64,000 bases of DNA, taken from NCBI RefSeq assembly GCF_003751945.1, contig NZ_RJKL01000001.1, positions 7,086,501 to 7,150,500 of the forward strand, read 5' to 3'. Below, piece by piece: positions 17,551 through 25,502 of this stretch. Every line of letters begins with the position of its first letter. Within the stretch, counting starts at the first letter, position 1. The notes under the pieces are model-generated. The model searched no databases. It was not told the DNA's origin and was given only the letters and a program-made list of their open reading frames with translations. This stretch comes from Couchioplanes caeruleus (GTDB lineage: Bacteria; Actinomycetota; Actinomycetes; Mycobacteriales; Micromonosporaceae). Made by a program: the position numbers and the translations under genes.

Positions 17551-18224
17551 GACGCTGAGTCCTTTCCAGAGAGATCGAACAGTGATGCGGGCCGGTCCGG
17601 AATCAGCGCGGTGAAGGCCGCCTGCCGGACCGCCGTTGCCCGAGGGGATCGGGACTTGGTGGTGAGCAGGTCGGCGAACTGGACAGGGGACAATCGCGCC
17701 ACCGCGTCGTCGTCTTCGTGGCGGCGCCGGCGCAGCAGCGGCCGGACGGTGGCGGTGGTGGGGCAATCGCAGACCCCGTCGGGGTAGCGGTAGCCGCAGC
17801 CCGGACACACACTGGCGGCCGGACTACCGGGGTGATGGTCGGCGAACACCTGCACCAGGGTCGCCACGCTGACGCCCAGACCGGTCTGAAGGAGCCGGCG
17901 GTCCAGGGCACCGCGGTCGGTCCGGTCGCCGTAGCGCATCTGTGCGGCCTGCTTGGATACGCCAAGCCGGTCGGCGATCTCGGACCAGGAGTAGGAATAC
18001 GGGGCCTTTCGTAGCCCGGCGACGGCCAGGCGGGTCACCGCGTCGACCTCGCTCGACAACTGCGAGAGGGACTGAAGTGCTTCGACGTCGCCGACGGCGA
18101 CGCGGCGGGCGTACGCCCGCAGAATCCGGCGCACGAACGCGTCGAACTCCGGGTTCTCCACCTCACGCTTCGACCGCTTACGCGGTTTCGGCGTCAAGGC
18201 GGGCTTGACGGTGTTCTTGCTCAT
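17547..18224 (-). CDS. Helix-turn-helix protein with a C-terminal zinc-ribbon motif
   Basis: 225 residues. The central segment YSWSEIADRLGVSKQAAQMR is a clear helix-turn-helix of the kind found in sigma-like and ParB-like regulators. A CPGCGYRYPDGVCDC cluster near residue 145 could bind zinc. It probably regulates element genes or binds element DNA. It is coupled by ATGA overlaps to both neighbours. Confidence 0.75.
   Translation of the reverse strand: MSKNTVKPALTPKPRKRSKREVENPEFDAFVRRILRAYARRVAVGDVEALQSLSQLSSEVDAVTRLAVAGLRKAPYSYSWSEIADRLGVSKQAAQMRYGDRTDRGALDRRLLQTGLGVSVATLVQVFADHHPGSPAASVCPGCGYRYPDGVCDCPTTATVRPLLRRRRHEDDDAVARLSPVQFADLLTTKSRSPRATAVRQAAFTALIPDRPASLFDLSGKDSAS
18192..18210. promoter_or_regulatory. 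Perfect inverted repeat CGTCAAG-n5-CTTGACG
   Basis: Perfect 7-bp arms around GCGGG, within the first codons of the helix-turn-helix gene. It is a near copy of the repeat at 14432-14450. Two occurrences in one element suggest a protein or RNA-structure signal, though chance at this GC content is possible. Confidence 0.35.
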
Positions 18225-18865
18225 TCGGCGTCACCGCCGAACAGCTGTGCCCTGCGAGCGTCGTCGGCGTGGACGATGCGCAGGGCGTCGATGAGTTCCG
18301 CTGCCGGTATCGCGGCCGCCCGGCGGAGCACGTCGGTGACCTGGCCGGCGGTGCGGCCGTGGGCGTCGTTGAACTCGTATGCCTGGCTGCCGTCCATGAC
18401 CAGCAGGTACCGGTCGAGGTGCAGCACGGCCTCTTCGAAGTCGAGGAAGCCGGGGTCGTCGAAGTGCTGCGCCGGGGCTTCGACCGGTCCGCCGTAGCAG
18501 ACCATGCCGATGGCGCCGACCATGTCGGCCGCCGGGGTGAACACCGTGGCGGACAGGTCGTAGTAGGCGCCTTGGATCCAGCCGTGTCGTTGCAGGTACA
18601 GGGCAGCAAGGCGCAGCACCATCGCGGCCGTGCCCGGGGCCTCGCCGGTGTCGGCAAGGGCCTTGAGCCCGGCGTCGGTGACGACGTAGCCGTCCGGCTC
18701 CGGGTTGTCCGGCAGGGTCACCGGCCGGGCCGCTGTCGCGATAGCCGAGCCGACCCAGGCGCGGAACCGGTTGTCGTCGGTCAGTAGACCGGCGAGCCAG
18801 CCCGCCGGGCCGTCCGCGTCGTGGCCGGGTTGCGGGGTGCTGTTCTGGTGGTGGGTAGGGTTCAT
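18221..18865 (-). CDS. DUF6197-like hypothetical protein
   Basis: 214 residues. It has a helical N-terminus, then LRLAALYLQRHGWIQGAYYD and a tail typical of the DUF6197 group (FDDPGFLDFEEA, VTDVLRRAA). Proteins of this group are common in actinobacteria and AICEs; their role is not known. It is the first gene of a chain of five (this one to rep) joined by 4-bp stop-start overlaps. Confidence 0.7.
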   Translation of the reverse strand: MNPTHHQNSTPQPGHDADGPAGWLAGLLTDDNRFRAWVGSAIATAARPVTLPDNPEPDGYVVTDAGLKALADTGEAPGTAAMVLRLAALYLQRHGWIQGAYYDLSATVFTPAADMVGAIGMVCYGGPVEAPAQHFDDPGFLDFEEAVLHLDRYLLVMDGSQAYEFNDAHGRTAGQVTDVLRRAAAIPAAELIDALRIVHADDARRAQLFGGDAE

Positions 18866-18985
18866 CGTGCCGACTCCTTCCGTCGGATGTGGGTTGGTGA
18901 TGGGGCGGCGGCACCAGTTCGCTTTGGTCGGTGGACCTGGTGTCGTCCGCTCGGACCGAGGTCCGCGGTTGTAGGTATTGGTTGG

Positions 18986-19366
18986 TCAGTGCCAGTGCTG
19001 CACGACGGTGATGCAGCGGTGACCGCCGACCGCGAGGGCGGCGATGATGGCGATCAGTACCGGCACGGCGAGGGCGCCGAGGCCGATGCCGGTCCACAGC
19101 AGCCAACCCGCCGCGATGAGCAGGCCGAGCACGGCGAGGCCGAGGACGGCGCCGAAGCCGAGCCAGAAGTGGCGGACCTTGCGGTCGCGTTCGGCGATGG
19201 CCGCCTGGCGGGCCTTCCACTGGGCGTAGAGGGCGTCGTGCTGGCGCTGCCGGGCGGCGAGCTGGGCCGGGTTCATCGGGTAGGCCACCTCGGCCGGGGT
19301 GGACGGGTCGACGTAGTGCACGACCCGCGGTACGGGGGGCCGGGTGGCCGGGAGACGCTTGACCAT
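18986..19366 (-). CDS. Small membrane protein of the AICE
   Basis: 126 residues. The N-terminus is soluble and polar, with a charged helical stretch (QLAARQRQHDALYAQWKARQ). Two adjacent membrane helices lie at about 70-115 (FWLGFGAVLGLAVLGLLIAA, ALAVPVLIAIIAALAV). A GGAG-like site precedes the ATG. No family is recognised. It lies directly downstream of the FtsK-type ATPase gene, so a role at the membrane during transfer is plausible. Confidence 0.7.
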   Translation of the reverse strand: MVKRLPATRPPVPRVVHYVDPSTPAEVAYPMNPAQLAARQRQHDALYAQWKARQAAIAERDRKVRHFWLGFGAVLGLAVLGLLIAAGWLLWTGIGLGALAVPVLIAIIAALAVGGHRCITVVQHWH

Positions 19367-19437
19367 GGATTGATCTCCTTCGATAGATGTGGGTGGATTC
19401 CAGCCCGCCTCGGTTGCGGGGTGGTCAGGGTGGCTCG

Positions 19438-20355
19438 TCAGGCCGCCGCCGGGACCGCCCGCAACGCGCGACGGTCGGCAGCGGTGACGGTGGCGCGCAT
19501 ATCGGCCGCGTAGGCGGCGATGGCCGCGCAGGTGCGGTCATCCAGGTAGGCGGTCTTCACCAGCTGCGGGCTGCCGCCTTCGGCGATGAGCAGACCCGCG
19601 CCGGGGTTGTTCGGACTGATCGAGTTGGCCGACCAGTTCTTCTGCGCCCACCCGTGCCCGAGGACGATGTCCGAGCTGCTGTCGTTGGTGCAGCGCCCGG
19701 CGAAGCGCCACGCGAACAGGTCCCGCAGCGACGTCGGGATGATGTCGCTGGAGGGGCGTTGGGTGGCGGCGATGACGATGATGCCGACCGCCCGGCCCCG
19801 GGCGACCAGGTCACGCAGCAGCGCCGCGAACTCTTCGCGCTGCCGCTTGTCCCCGATCGTGGCCGAGTAGTAGGCGATCTCGTCGATCGCGACCACGTAG
19901 GGCAGGAACGCGTCCGGTACCCAGATGATCTCACCAGTGACCGGTGAAAGGGTCTGGATCTTCTCGACGACCTTGCGGCGTTCGCAGTCGAGCAGGAACG
20001 CGTACCGGTTGTCCATCATCTTCTGCAACTTGGTCAGCAGGACCAGTGCCTGGACGATGTTCGGGCCGACGAACGCGTCGGCGCATTTACGCCACTGGCC
20101 GAGTTCGACCTGCTTGCCGTCCAGCAGGATCAGCCTGCAGTTCGCGCACAGCGCCGCGTAGGCGACGAGCACGTTCAGCAGCGCCGACTTACCCGCGCCG
20201 GGCTCGCCGCCGATCAGCAGGTTGCGCCAGATCAGCCGGATCAGCACCGGCATGCCGAACTCGTCGATCCCGATCGGGACCGGGTCGAAGATTGACAGGG
20301 GCAGGCCAGGCTTGACCGGCCCCAGTGTGGTGTTCGCAGCGAGGACGGGTGGCAC
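19438..20355 (-). CDS. FtsK/SpoIIIE-type DNA translocase (TraB-like)
   Basis: 305 residues. Walker A GGEPGAGKSALL (about 48) and Walker B LPYVVAIDEI (about 170), plus the ATQRPSSDIIP motif of FtsK/TraB motors. In AICEs one such ATPase moves double-stranded DNA between hyphae. It is shorter than pSAM2 TraSA and TraB (about 300 versus 450 or more) and lacks an obvious membrane domain and gamma-type DNA-reading domain; the neighbouring membrane proteins may supply the anchor. It lies 10 bp downstream of ssb. Confidence 0.88.
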   Translation of the reverse strand: MPPVLAANTTLGPVKPGLPLSIFDPVPIGIDEFGMPVLIRLIWRNLLIGGEPGAGKSALLNVLVAYAALCANCRLILLDGKQVELGQWRKCADAFVGPNIVQALVLLTKLQKMMDNRYAFLLDCERRKVVEKIQTLSPVTGEIIWVPDAFLPYVVAIDEIAYYSATIGDKRQREEFAALLRDLVARGRAVGIIVIAATQRPSSDIIPTSLRDLFAWRFAGRCTNDSSSDIVLGHGWAQKNWSANSISPNNPGAGLLIAEGGSPQLVKTAYLDDRTCAAIAAYAADMRATVTAADRRALRAVPAAA

Positions 20356-20365
20356 AGCTCAGCCC

Positions 20366-20821
20366 TCAGGCCGCCGCCGCAGAAGCCGGAGCGGCGATGC
20401 TCCAGGCGTCGTCCTGCGGCGCGTCGGGGATGAACCCGTCGCTCTTGCTGCTGCGGTGCATCCGCTGCACCTTGGCCTGAGCAAAGCGCAGGCTCGGGCC
20501 GATCTCATCGACGTCCAGGCCGTACGCCGAGCGCTTCTCCTTGGTCTCCTTGTCCTCCCACCGCGACAGCTTCAGACGGCCGCAGACGAGGACGCGGGTG
20601 CCCTTGGTCAGCGACTCGGCGATGTGCTCGGCCAGGTCGCGCCAGCCGGTGCAGGTCAGGAACAGCGGGTCGCCGTCCTTCCACTCGCCCGACTGGCGGT
20701 CGAGGGTGCGCGGCGTGGACGCGATGGTGAACTTCACCATCGCGGTGCCATTCGGCAGGAACCGCAGTTCCGGGTCGGCGGTGAGGTTGCCGACCATGGT
20801 GATCGTGGTTTCGTTCGCCAT
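20366..20821 (-). CDS. ssb: Single-stranded DNA-binding protein
   Basis: 151 residues with an OB fold ([20 protein letters not shown], then [18 protein letters not shown] and [20 protein letters not shown]). It lacks the long Gly-rich linker and the acidic DDDIPF-type tip of chromosomal SSB, ending instead in Ala repeats. It is probably the element's own SSB for protecting single strands during replication. An AAGGAG site precedes the ATG. Confidence 0.92.
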   Translation of the reverse strand: MANETTITMVGNLTADPELRFLPNGTAMVKFTIASTPRTLDRQSGEWKDGDPLFLTCTGWRDLAEHIAESLTKGTRVLVCGRLKLSRWEDKETKEKRSAYGLDVDEIGPSLRFAQAKVQRMHRSSKSDGFIPDAPQDDAWSIAAPASAAAA

Positions 20822-20884
20822 CTCAGTTCTCCTTGTCGGTGATGGCTTGCCACTGGACTTGCCCAGGCACCCGGACGTGGGAGG

Positions 20885-21751
20885 TCATCGGCGACCACCA
20901 CGCGGCGGTTCGGGTGCCGGGTCTTCGATGTCGGCCAGCTCAAGGCCGACCGGCGGCACGGCCGGCGACACCGGCACATCCGCCTGGTTGTTGAGCAGGC
21001 CGGGGATCAGCAGCGCCAACGGCGAATCGATCCGGCCCGCAAGCGGGTCACGACGGGCGATGTCGACACGCAGCAGAGCGGCGTACCGCTCCGACGCGGG
21101 TGCGATCCGGACCTGCTTGGCGATGCACACCACCGCGATCAGCGGCGCCTTACCCTCCAGGGCTTCCAGCGACAGGCCCGGACGCAGCCACAACCACACC
21201 CGCTCACCCGCAGGCGTCGGACGCGCCCACAACAACAACGGCAACGCCACCGGACGCGGGCCACCCGTGCGCACCACAGCACGGGCCAAGGTGGCGAAGT
21301 ACAACCGCAGCCGGTGACGCACCACCAGGCACCACGCCCACGCCCACACGAACTGCCGCACCCGGCGCGGCACCAGGCATCCGAGAGCCGCGACCAGTGC
21401 GACCGCCGACGCGAGCCACGAACTGGTCAGATGAGCCAGCGTCACCCAACCGCCTACCGCGCCCACCGCAGCCGTGATCTCGATCGACCACCACCACAGC
21501 ACTCGCAGTACCGGCCAAATTCGTACCAGCACCGCCGCCACCACGGCACACACGACACCGGCCAGCGCGCCTATCGCCACCGCCAACAGCAGCGGGCAGA
21601 ACACGCTCGACACCGCCGTCACCAACGTATCCGACGTCAGACCCACGACCACAGCCGTGACGCCCGCACGCCGTGCGTACCACTGCGACTCCGGTGCATC
21701 CACGATCGCCACCGTGCCGATCGCAGAGCTGTCAACCAGTCGTCTCACCAT
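20885..21751 (-). CDS. AICE membrane protein upstream of ssb
   Basis: 288 residues. About three hydrophobic segments occur in the first half (FCPLLLAVAIGALAGVVCAV, IWPVLRVLWWWSIEI, SAVALVAALGCLVP), then a basic segment (RRVRQFVWAWAWCLVVRHRL) and a soluble C-terminal domain. This layout recalls membrane subunits of AICE transfer systems that sit next to TraB. ATG 21751 is chosen for GGGAGG seven bases upstream; an open extension to 21916 lacks a ribosome site. Confidence 0.7.
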   Translation of the reverse strand: MVRRLVDSSAIGTVAIVDAPESQWYARRAGVTAVVVGLTSDTLVTAVSSVFCPLLLAVAIGALAGVVCAVVAAVLVRIWPVLRVLWWWSIEITAAVGAVGGWVTLAHLTSSWLASAVALVAALGCLVPRRVRQFVWAWAWCLVVRHRLRLYFATLARAVVRTGGPRPVALPLLLWARPTPAGERVWLWLRPGLSLEALEGKAPLIAVVCIAKQVRIAPASERYAALLRVDIARRDPLAGRIDSPLALLIPGLLNNQADVPVSPAVPPVGLELADIEDPAPEPPRGGRR

Positions 21752-21914
21752 TCCAAGGCCTCCCTTCGCTATTTCGTCGGGATCCATAAGACGACGGCGA
21801 AGATCGGCGATGTCAGATGATGGAAGTTGACAGCCGCTGATTGAACGAGTTAACCGGTGCGCGACCAGGGTCAATGTGTGCACACTGGACGCGTCCGCTC
21901 GAGAGGAACTCGGC

Positions 21915-23046
21915 ATGGCTTACGGAATGTCAGTCCGCGCTGCAACACCCTTGCAGGCTGCTCGCCTGGAGCTTGGCTGGAAGCAGGACCCAGACGATCC
22001 GAGCTCTCCGGAAGGCTGCCGCTGCATCCGGTGCGCAAGTCGCTACGCCGAGCAGCCTGAAGACGATGCTCTCGCGCTGGGAGAACGGGCTGCGGCTCCG
22101 CGATCCGCTGTACCAGCGGCTGCTCTGCCAGGTCTATTGCCAGACTCCGGACGAGCTCGGTTTCACAGCGGGTGATGTTGAGCTTCCCGCTCGATCTCAC
22201 CTCGCGCCGCCGGTAGGACCCGAGATGGTGCAGTATTTTCGGAATGTTTTTGCAGAGCATCTGCGCGCCGATAACTTGATGGGCCCGAGCCACTTAGTCG
22301 ACGTCGTCAGGGCTCAGGCCGCACTACTCGACCAGATGTTGCCCAATGCGCGTGACAGCGTCCGCGACGAGCTACTTCTGCTGGCGCTTCGCTATAACGA
22401 GTTCACTGGATGGCTCTATCAGGATGCGTGCACCGCTGAACAGGCGATGAGGTTCACCGACCGCTCTATGGACTATGCACTGGAAATCGGCCGGGCCTCC
22501 GAAACGTCCTACGTGCTGATGCGCAAGGCGGACATCGCCGCCGACCAGGACAAGCCGGAGCGAGTGATCGGCCTGACGGACGCCGCGCTTCGCGGTCCTG
22601 GGAAACTCTCGCCGAGAAGCCGAGCGCTCATACTGCGTTTGCGCGGGCGCGCTCACGCCCGACTCGGCGACGCCGGAGAGTGTGAACGGGCACTCGACGC
22701 AGCCCGGGCAGACGTCGAACGCGACCACGAGCCGGACGGCCTCACGGACTACTGCACGCCCGCCTACATCGGCATGGAAGCCGCGAGCTGCTGGAGCAGA
22801 CTTGAGCAGTTCGGCAAGGCGATCGCGGCCTATGAGCAGAGCCTGAGCGCCTGGCCGGCGGAGCTTCGTCGAGATCAGGGTCTCTGCCTCGCGAGACTCA
22901 GCTACGCGTACGCCGCCAGCGAGGATGTCCAGCGCGCATGTGTCCAGGGACGCCAAGCCGTTGACATCGTTCGGGCCGCACCATCGGGCCGGGCACTCGG
23001 CGAACTTCAGCGTCTGCGCGTTCAGCTACAGAGGTTGAATAGCTGA
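21915..23046 (+). pseudogene. XRE-type regulator broken by a frameshift and an IS630 insertion
   Basis: The start region ATG 21915 (RBS GAGAGGAAC) encodes MAYGMSVRAATPLQAARLEL and then GWKQ. The expected continuation TQTIRALRKAAAASG is in the next frame, so one extra G at 21986-21987 breaks the helix-turn-helix. The rest (RWENGLR, then TPR-like repeats to about 23028) is open. At 23029 the IS630 enters. The original end resumes after it: joining codon CTA to 24204-24278 gives a tail ending RSLFRPAA and a stop. Proteins of this type (XRE domain plus TPR) regulate AICE cargo. Both lesions predict loss of function, unless the frameshift is a sequencing error. Confidence 0.85.
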
Positions 23047-23099
23047 GGTTCTCGGCGTGGCGGCGTGATAGATCTCGATGGGTTCGGTAGGCCGAAGGG

Positions 23100-23588
23100 A
23101 TGAGGTATCCGGCTGGTGGTGGCATGAACGCGGCAGCCCGGGTCCGGCGTGAGAAGGTTCGGATCCAGGCTGCGGCCATGTTCGCCGAATCCCAAACGAC
23201 CGCGCAGATTGCGTCTGAGCTGCGAGTTTCCGAGAAATCAGTACGCCAGTGGCGTCGACGGTGGACGGCCGGCGGGACGGCGGCTCTGGCGTCGGCCGGC
23301 CCTGGCGGCTCGGACTGCAAACTCTCCGGCGACCAGCAGAAACAGTTGATCGAGATGCTCGATGACGGCCCGGTCGTGCACGGCTGGGACGACGCCCGCT
23401 GGACCCTCGCCAGGGTCGCGGAGCTGATCGAGCGTCGCTTCGAGATCACCTACACGCTGCGCGGAGTGTCGTATCTGCTGCACCGCATCGGCTACAGCCA
23501 GCAGGTTCCCACTCGTCGGGCGATCGAACGCGACCCTCAGGCGATCGCTACGTGGCATCGCCGGCGGTGGCCGTCGGTAAGAGGTTAG
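23100..23588 (+). CDS. IS630 transposase, N-terminal part (frame A)
   Basis: 162 residues: helix-turn-helix (TTAQIASELRVSEKSVRQWR) and a winged-helix linker (WTLARVAELIERRF). Frame A ends near WHRRRWPSVRG, where family members run on into the DDE domain. The second half is in the -1 frame and overlaps by 37 bp, which suggests programmed frameshifting to make the full transposase. Confidence 0.85.
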   Translation: MRYPAGGGMNAAARVRREKVRIQAAAMFAESQTTAQIASELRVSEKSVRQWRRRWTAGGTAALASAGPGGSDCKLSGDQQKQLIEMLDDGPVVHGWDDARWTLARVAELIERRFEITYTLRGVSYLLHRIGYSQQVPTRRAIERDPQAIATWHRRRWPSVRG

Positions 23589-24172
23589 CGGCGGCTCAGG
23601 GCGCGGGGATCTGTTTCCAGGACGAGGCGGGCCAGGTGATGCGGCCGCCGGTGGCCAAGACCTGGGCCCGGCGCGGGCACACTCCCGTGGTCGAGGTCTC
23701 CGGCAAGGGCTCCGGGCGGGTCTCGATTGCCGGGCTGGTCTGCCTCAAGCCCGGACACCGCGGCCGGTTGATGTGGCGCACGAGGCTGCACCGAAACCGC
23801 AAAGGTGAGCGTGGCAGTTTCAGCGAGGACGACTACATCGCCTTCCTCGATCAGGCCCACCAACGCTTGCGGGCACCGATCGTGCTGATCTGGGACAACC
23901 TGAACACCCACGTCAGCGTCCGGATGCGGGAACTGATCACGGCCCGGAGGTGGCTGACCGTGATCCGGTTACCCGCCTACGCCCCGGACCTCAACCCGGC
24001 CGAGGGCGTCTGGCGGTGGATGAAACGCGGCCTGACCAACACCGCCGCCCGCGGCGTCGACCACCTCGCCGACCTCGTCAAACGTCGGCTACGCGCCTGC
24101 CAGCAACAAACCGATCTCCTCGCTGGCTTCTTCGCCGGCACCGGCATGACCCTCGACCCCGAGCCACCGTGA
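23552..24172 (+). CDS. IS630 transposase, DDE catalytic part (frame B)
   Basis: 206 residues. The catalytic triad of the Tc1/mariner-IS630 fold is visible: Asp in ICFQDEAG, Asp in LIWDNLNTH, and Glu in APDLNPAEGVWRWMK. It is probably expressed as a fusion with frame A by a -1 shift in the overlap (near GGTAAGAGG); its own ATG has no clear ribosome site. Confidence 0.88.
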   Translation: MASPAVAVGKRLAAAQGAGICFQDEAGQVMRPPVAKTWARRGHTPVVEVSGKGSGRVSIAGLVCLKPGHRGRLMWRTRLHRNRKGERGSFSEDDYIAFLDQAHQRLRAPIVLIWDNLNTHVSVRMRELITARRWLTVIRLPAYAPDLNPAEGVWRWMKRGLTNTAARGVDHLADLVKRRLRACQQQTDLLAGFFAGTGMTLDPEPP

Positions 24173-24295
24173 CGACTCGAACCTCAGCCTTTCAACCTCT
24201 GTAGCGCCGTGGCGGCGTGATGCGGAAGTATCCGATCTGAGCGACCGGATCCGCAGCCTGTTCCGCCCGGCCGCGTAGCTACGAGGAGCCCGGCT

Positions 24296-25003
24296 TTGAT
24301 CGATCTGATTACCACGGCGACATCGAGGGACGAATCCGATCGAGACGCGCCGGTCGCGCTGCTGCCCGTCGGTAGCTTCGAGCAGCATGGCGATTACCTT
24401 CCCCTCGCCACGGACACGATCGTTGCAGGCCTGATCGGTAGGGAGGTCGCGCGTCGATACTCCGTCCTCCTGCTGCCGCCGATCACGATCTCCTGTTCGC
24501 ACGAGCACGCCGGGTGGCGAGGAACCGTCAGCATCAGCGCCCGGACCTTGCATCAGGTCGTCACCGACATTGCCGACTCTCTCGCAGCGAGCGGGGTGGA
24601 ACGCTTGGTGATCATCAGTGGTCACGGTGGTAACTACGTGTTGAGCAACGTTGCGCAGGAGGCCTCCGTCAGCGGCCCGCGAGTTGCTGTCTTCCCTCAG
24701 GGTCAGGAGTGGCACCAGGCTCGGCAGGACGCCGGAATGGAGACGGACGGCCACGAGGACATGCATGCAGGCGAGCTGGAGACCTCGCTGCTGCTGGCCT
24801 ACTGCCCCGAGGTAGTTCGCCCGGGTAATGAGTCGGCTGACTGGACCTCCGAGCGGCCGCACCTGCTCACTCTTGGCATGGCGGCGTACACGAAGTCCGG
24901 GGTTGTTGGTCGCCCATCGCTGGGCACAGCGGAGAAGGGTGTCCGTGCGATGACCAGCCTCGTGCGCACCTTCGCTTCCACTTACTCTCTCATGACCGAA
25001 TAG
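24296..25003 (+). CDS. Creatininase-family amidohydrolase
   Basis: 235 residues. Metal-binding motifs of the creatininase/MftE fold are present: LPVGSFEQHGDYLPLATDT, SGHGGN and a later Glu (HAGELETS). Family members hydrolyse creatinine or process peptide- or lactam-like substrates; the substrate here is unknown. The TTG start has GAGGAG upstream and lies 17 bp after the original end of the XRE regulator, so the two were one operon before the IS630 insertion. It is probably AICE cargo. Confidence 0.85.
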   Translation: MIDLITTATSRDESDRDAPVALLPVGSFEQHGDYLPLATDTIVAGLIGREVARRYSVLLLPPITISCSHEHAGWRGTVSISARTLHQVVTDIADSLAASGVERLVIISGHGGNYVLSNVAQEASVSGPRVAVFPQGQEWHQARQDAGMETDGHEDMHAGELETSLLLAYCPEVVRPGNESADWTSERPHLLTLGMAAYTKSGVVGRPSLGTAEKGVRAMTSLVRTFASTYSLMTE

Positions 25004-25127
25004 GGCACGTTTCGCAGCCCTAACGGCTGAAGGAGTTCTCATCCTTGCCGTCGGGGCTCCGTTACTGTCAGTCGCGAGCGCTCCCGTGATCTTCTCCGTG
25101 CGGTGATCCATTGCTATGGTCGCCGCC

Positions 25128-25502
25128 ATGGCTCGGGGGAAACGCAAGGGCGGCAGGACGCGACCGCAGCGAACGGAGCAAGAGCAGCAGGCTGCAGCGG
25201 GGGAGTACCGGGAAGCGGTCGATGCTTTCCAGCGGTCCGCGTTCTGGAACCTGCGGACCAGGATCGCCAACGTCGGCATCGTGATCGGCGCCCTGGCGCT
25301 GCTTGCGGTCGTGCTCGGCAGCGCCGACGGTGCCCGGCTCTCGCCCACCCTGCTCTGCGTTCTCGGCGGCGTCTGCGGTGCTGCGGTGTACTTCAGCCGC
25401 CCGTACCCGAGCATGGTCAAGTACCTGCTCATCGCCTCGGTGGGATTCCTGGTTCTGGGCATCTTGGGCCTGGTCCTGGTCGTGCAGGTGCTCGGCCGTT
25501 GA
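25128..25502 (+). CDS. Small membrane protein of an ESX-like trio
   Basis: 124 residues. A basic start (MARGKRKGGRTRPQR) leads to three hydrophobic helices (VGIVIGALALLAVVL, TLLCVLGGVCGAAVYF, FLVLGILGLVLVVQVLG). An earlier in-frame ATG at 25116 exists. The stop overlaps the TTG of the next gene (TTGA), indicating coupling. No family is recognised. Confidence 0.72.
   Translation: MARGKRKGGRTRPQRTEQEQQAAAGEYREAVDAFQRSAFWNLRTRIANVGIVIGALALLAVVLGSADGARLSPTLLCVLGGVCGAAVYFSRPYPSMVKYLLIASVGFLVLGILGLVLVVQVLGR

Larger units (their letters stand above)
23029..24201 (+). mobile_element. IS630-family insertion sequence, complete
   Basis: 1173 bp flanked by TA (23027-23028 and 24202-24203), the IS630 target duplication. 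Ends are inverted repeats beginning CAGAGGTTGAA and continuing GCTGAGGTTC. It carries two overlapping transposase frames. A nearly identical 3' fragment lies at 44342-44761 in the opposite orientation. Confidence 0.93.
12415..25003. mobile_element. pSAM2-like actinomycete integrative and conjugative element (AICE)
   Basis: Gene order int, xis, rep, DUF2637 membrane protein, small genes, FtsK/TraB ATPase, ssb, regulator and creatininase matches the AICE plan of site-specific recombination, rolling-circle-type replication and single-ATPase DNA transfer. All core genes run on the minus strand toward the attachment core at 12415-12459. The right limit is uncertain: I did not find a second copy of the tRNA-Pro 3' half. 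The limit given is the end of the last plausible cargo gene, and the element may extend through 26.9 kb or beyond. The regulator is broken and an IS630 sits inside it. Confidence 0.8.

Noticed and set aside
21841..23046. An intact 401-residue regulator starting at TTG 21841
   Set aside because: The first half of its helix-turn-helix lies in another frame starting at ATG 21915, so the long frame is an artefact of the one-base insertion.
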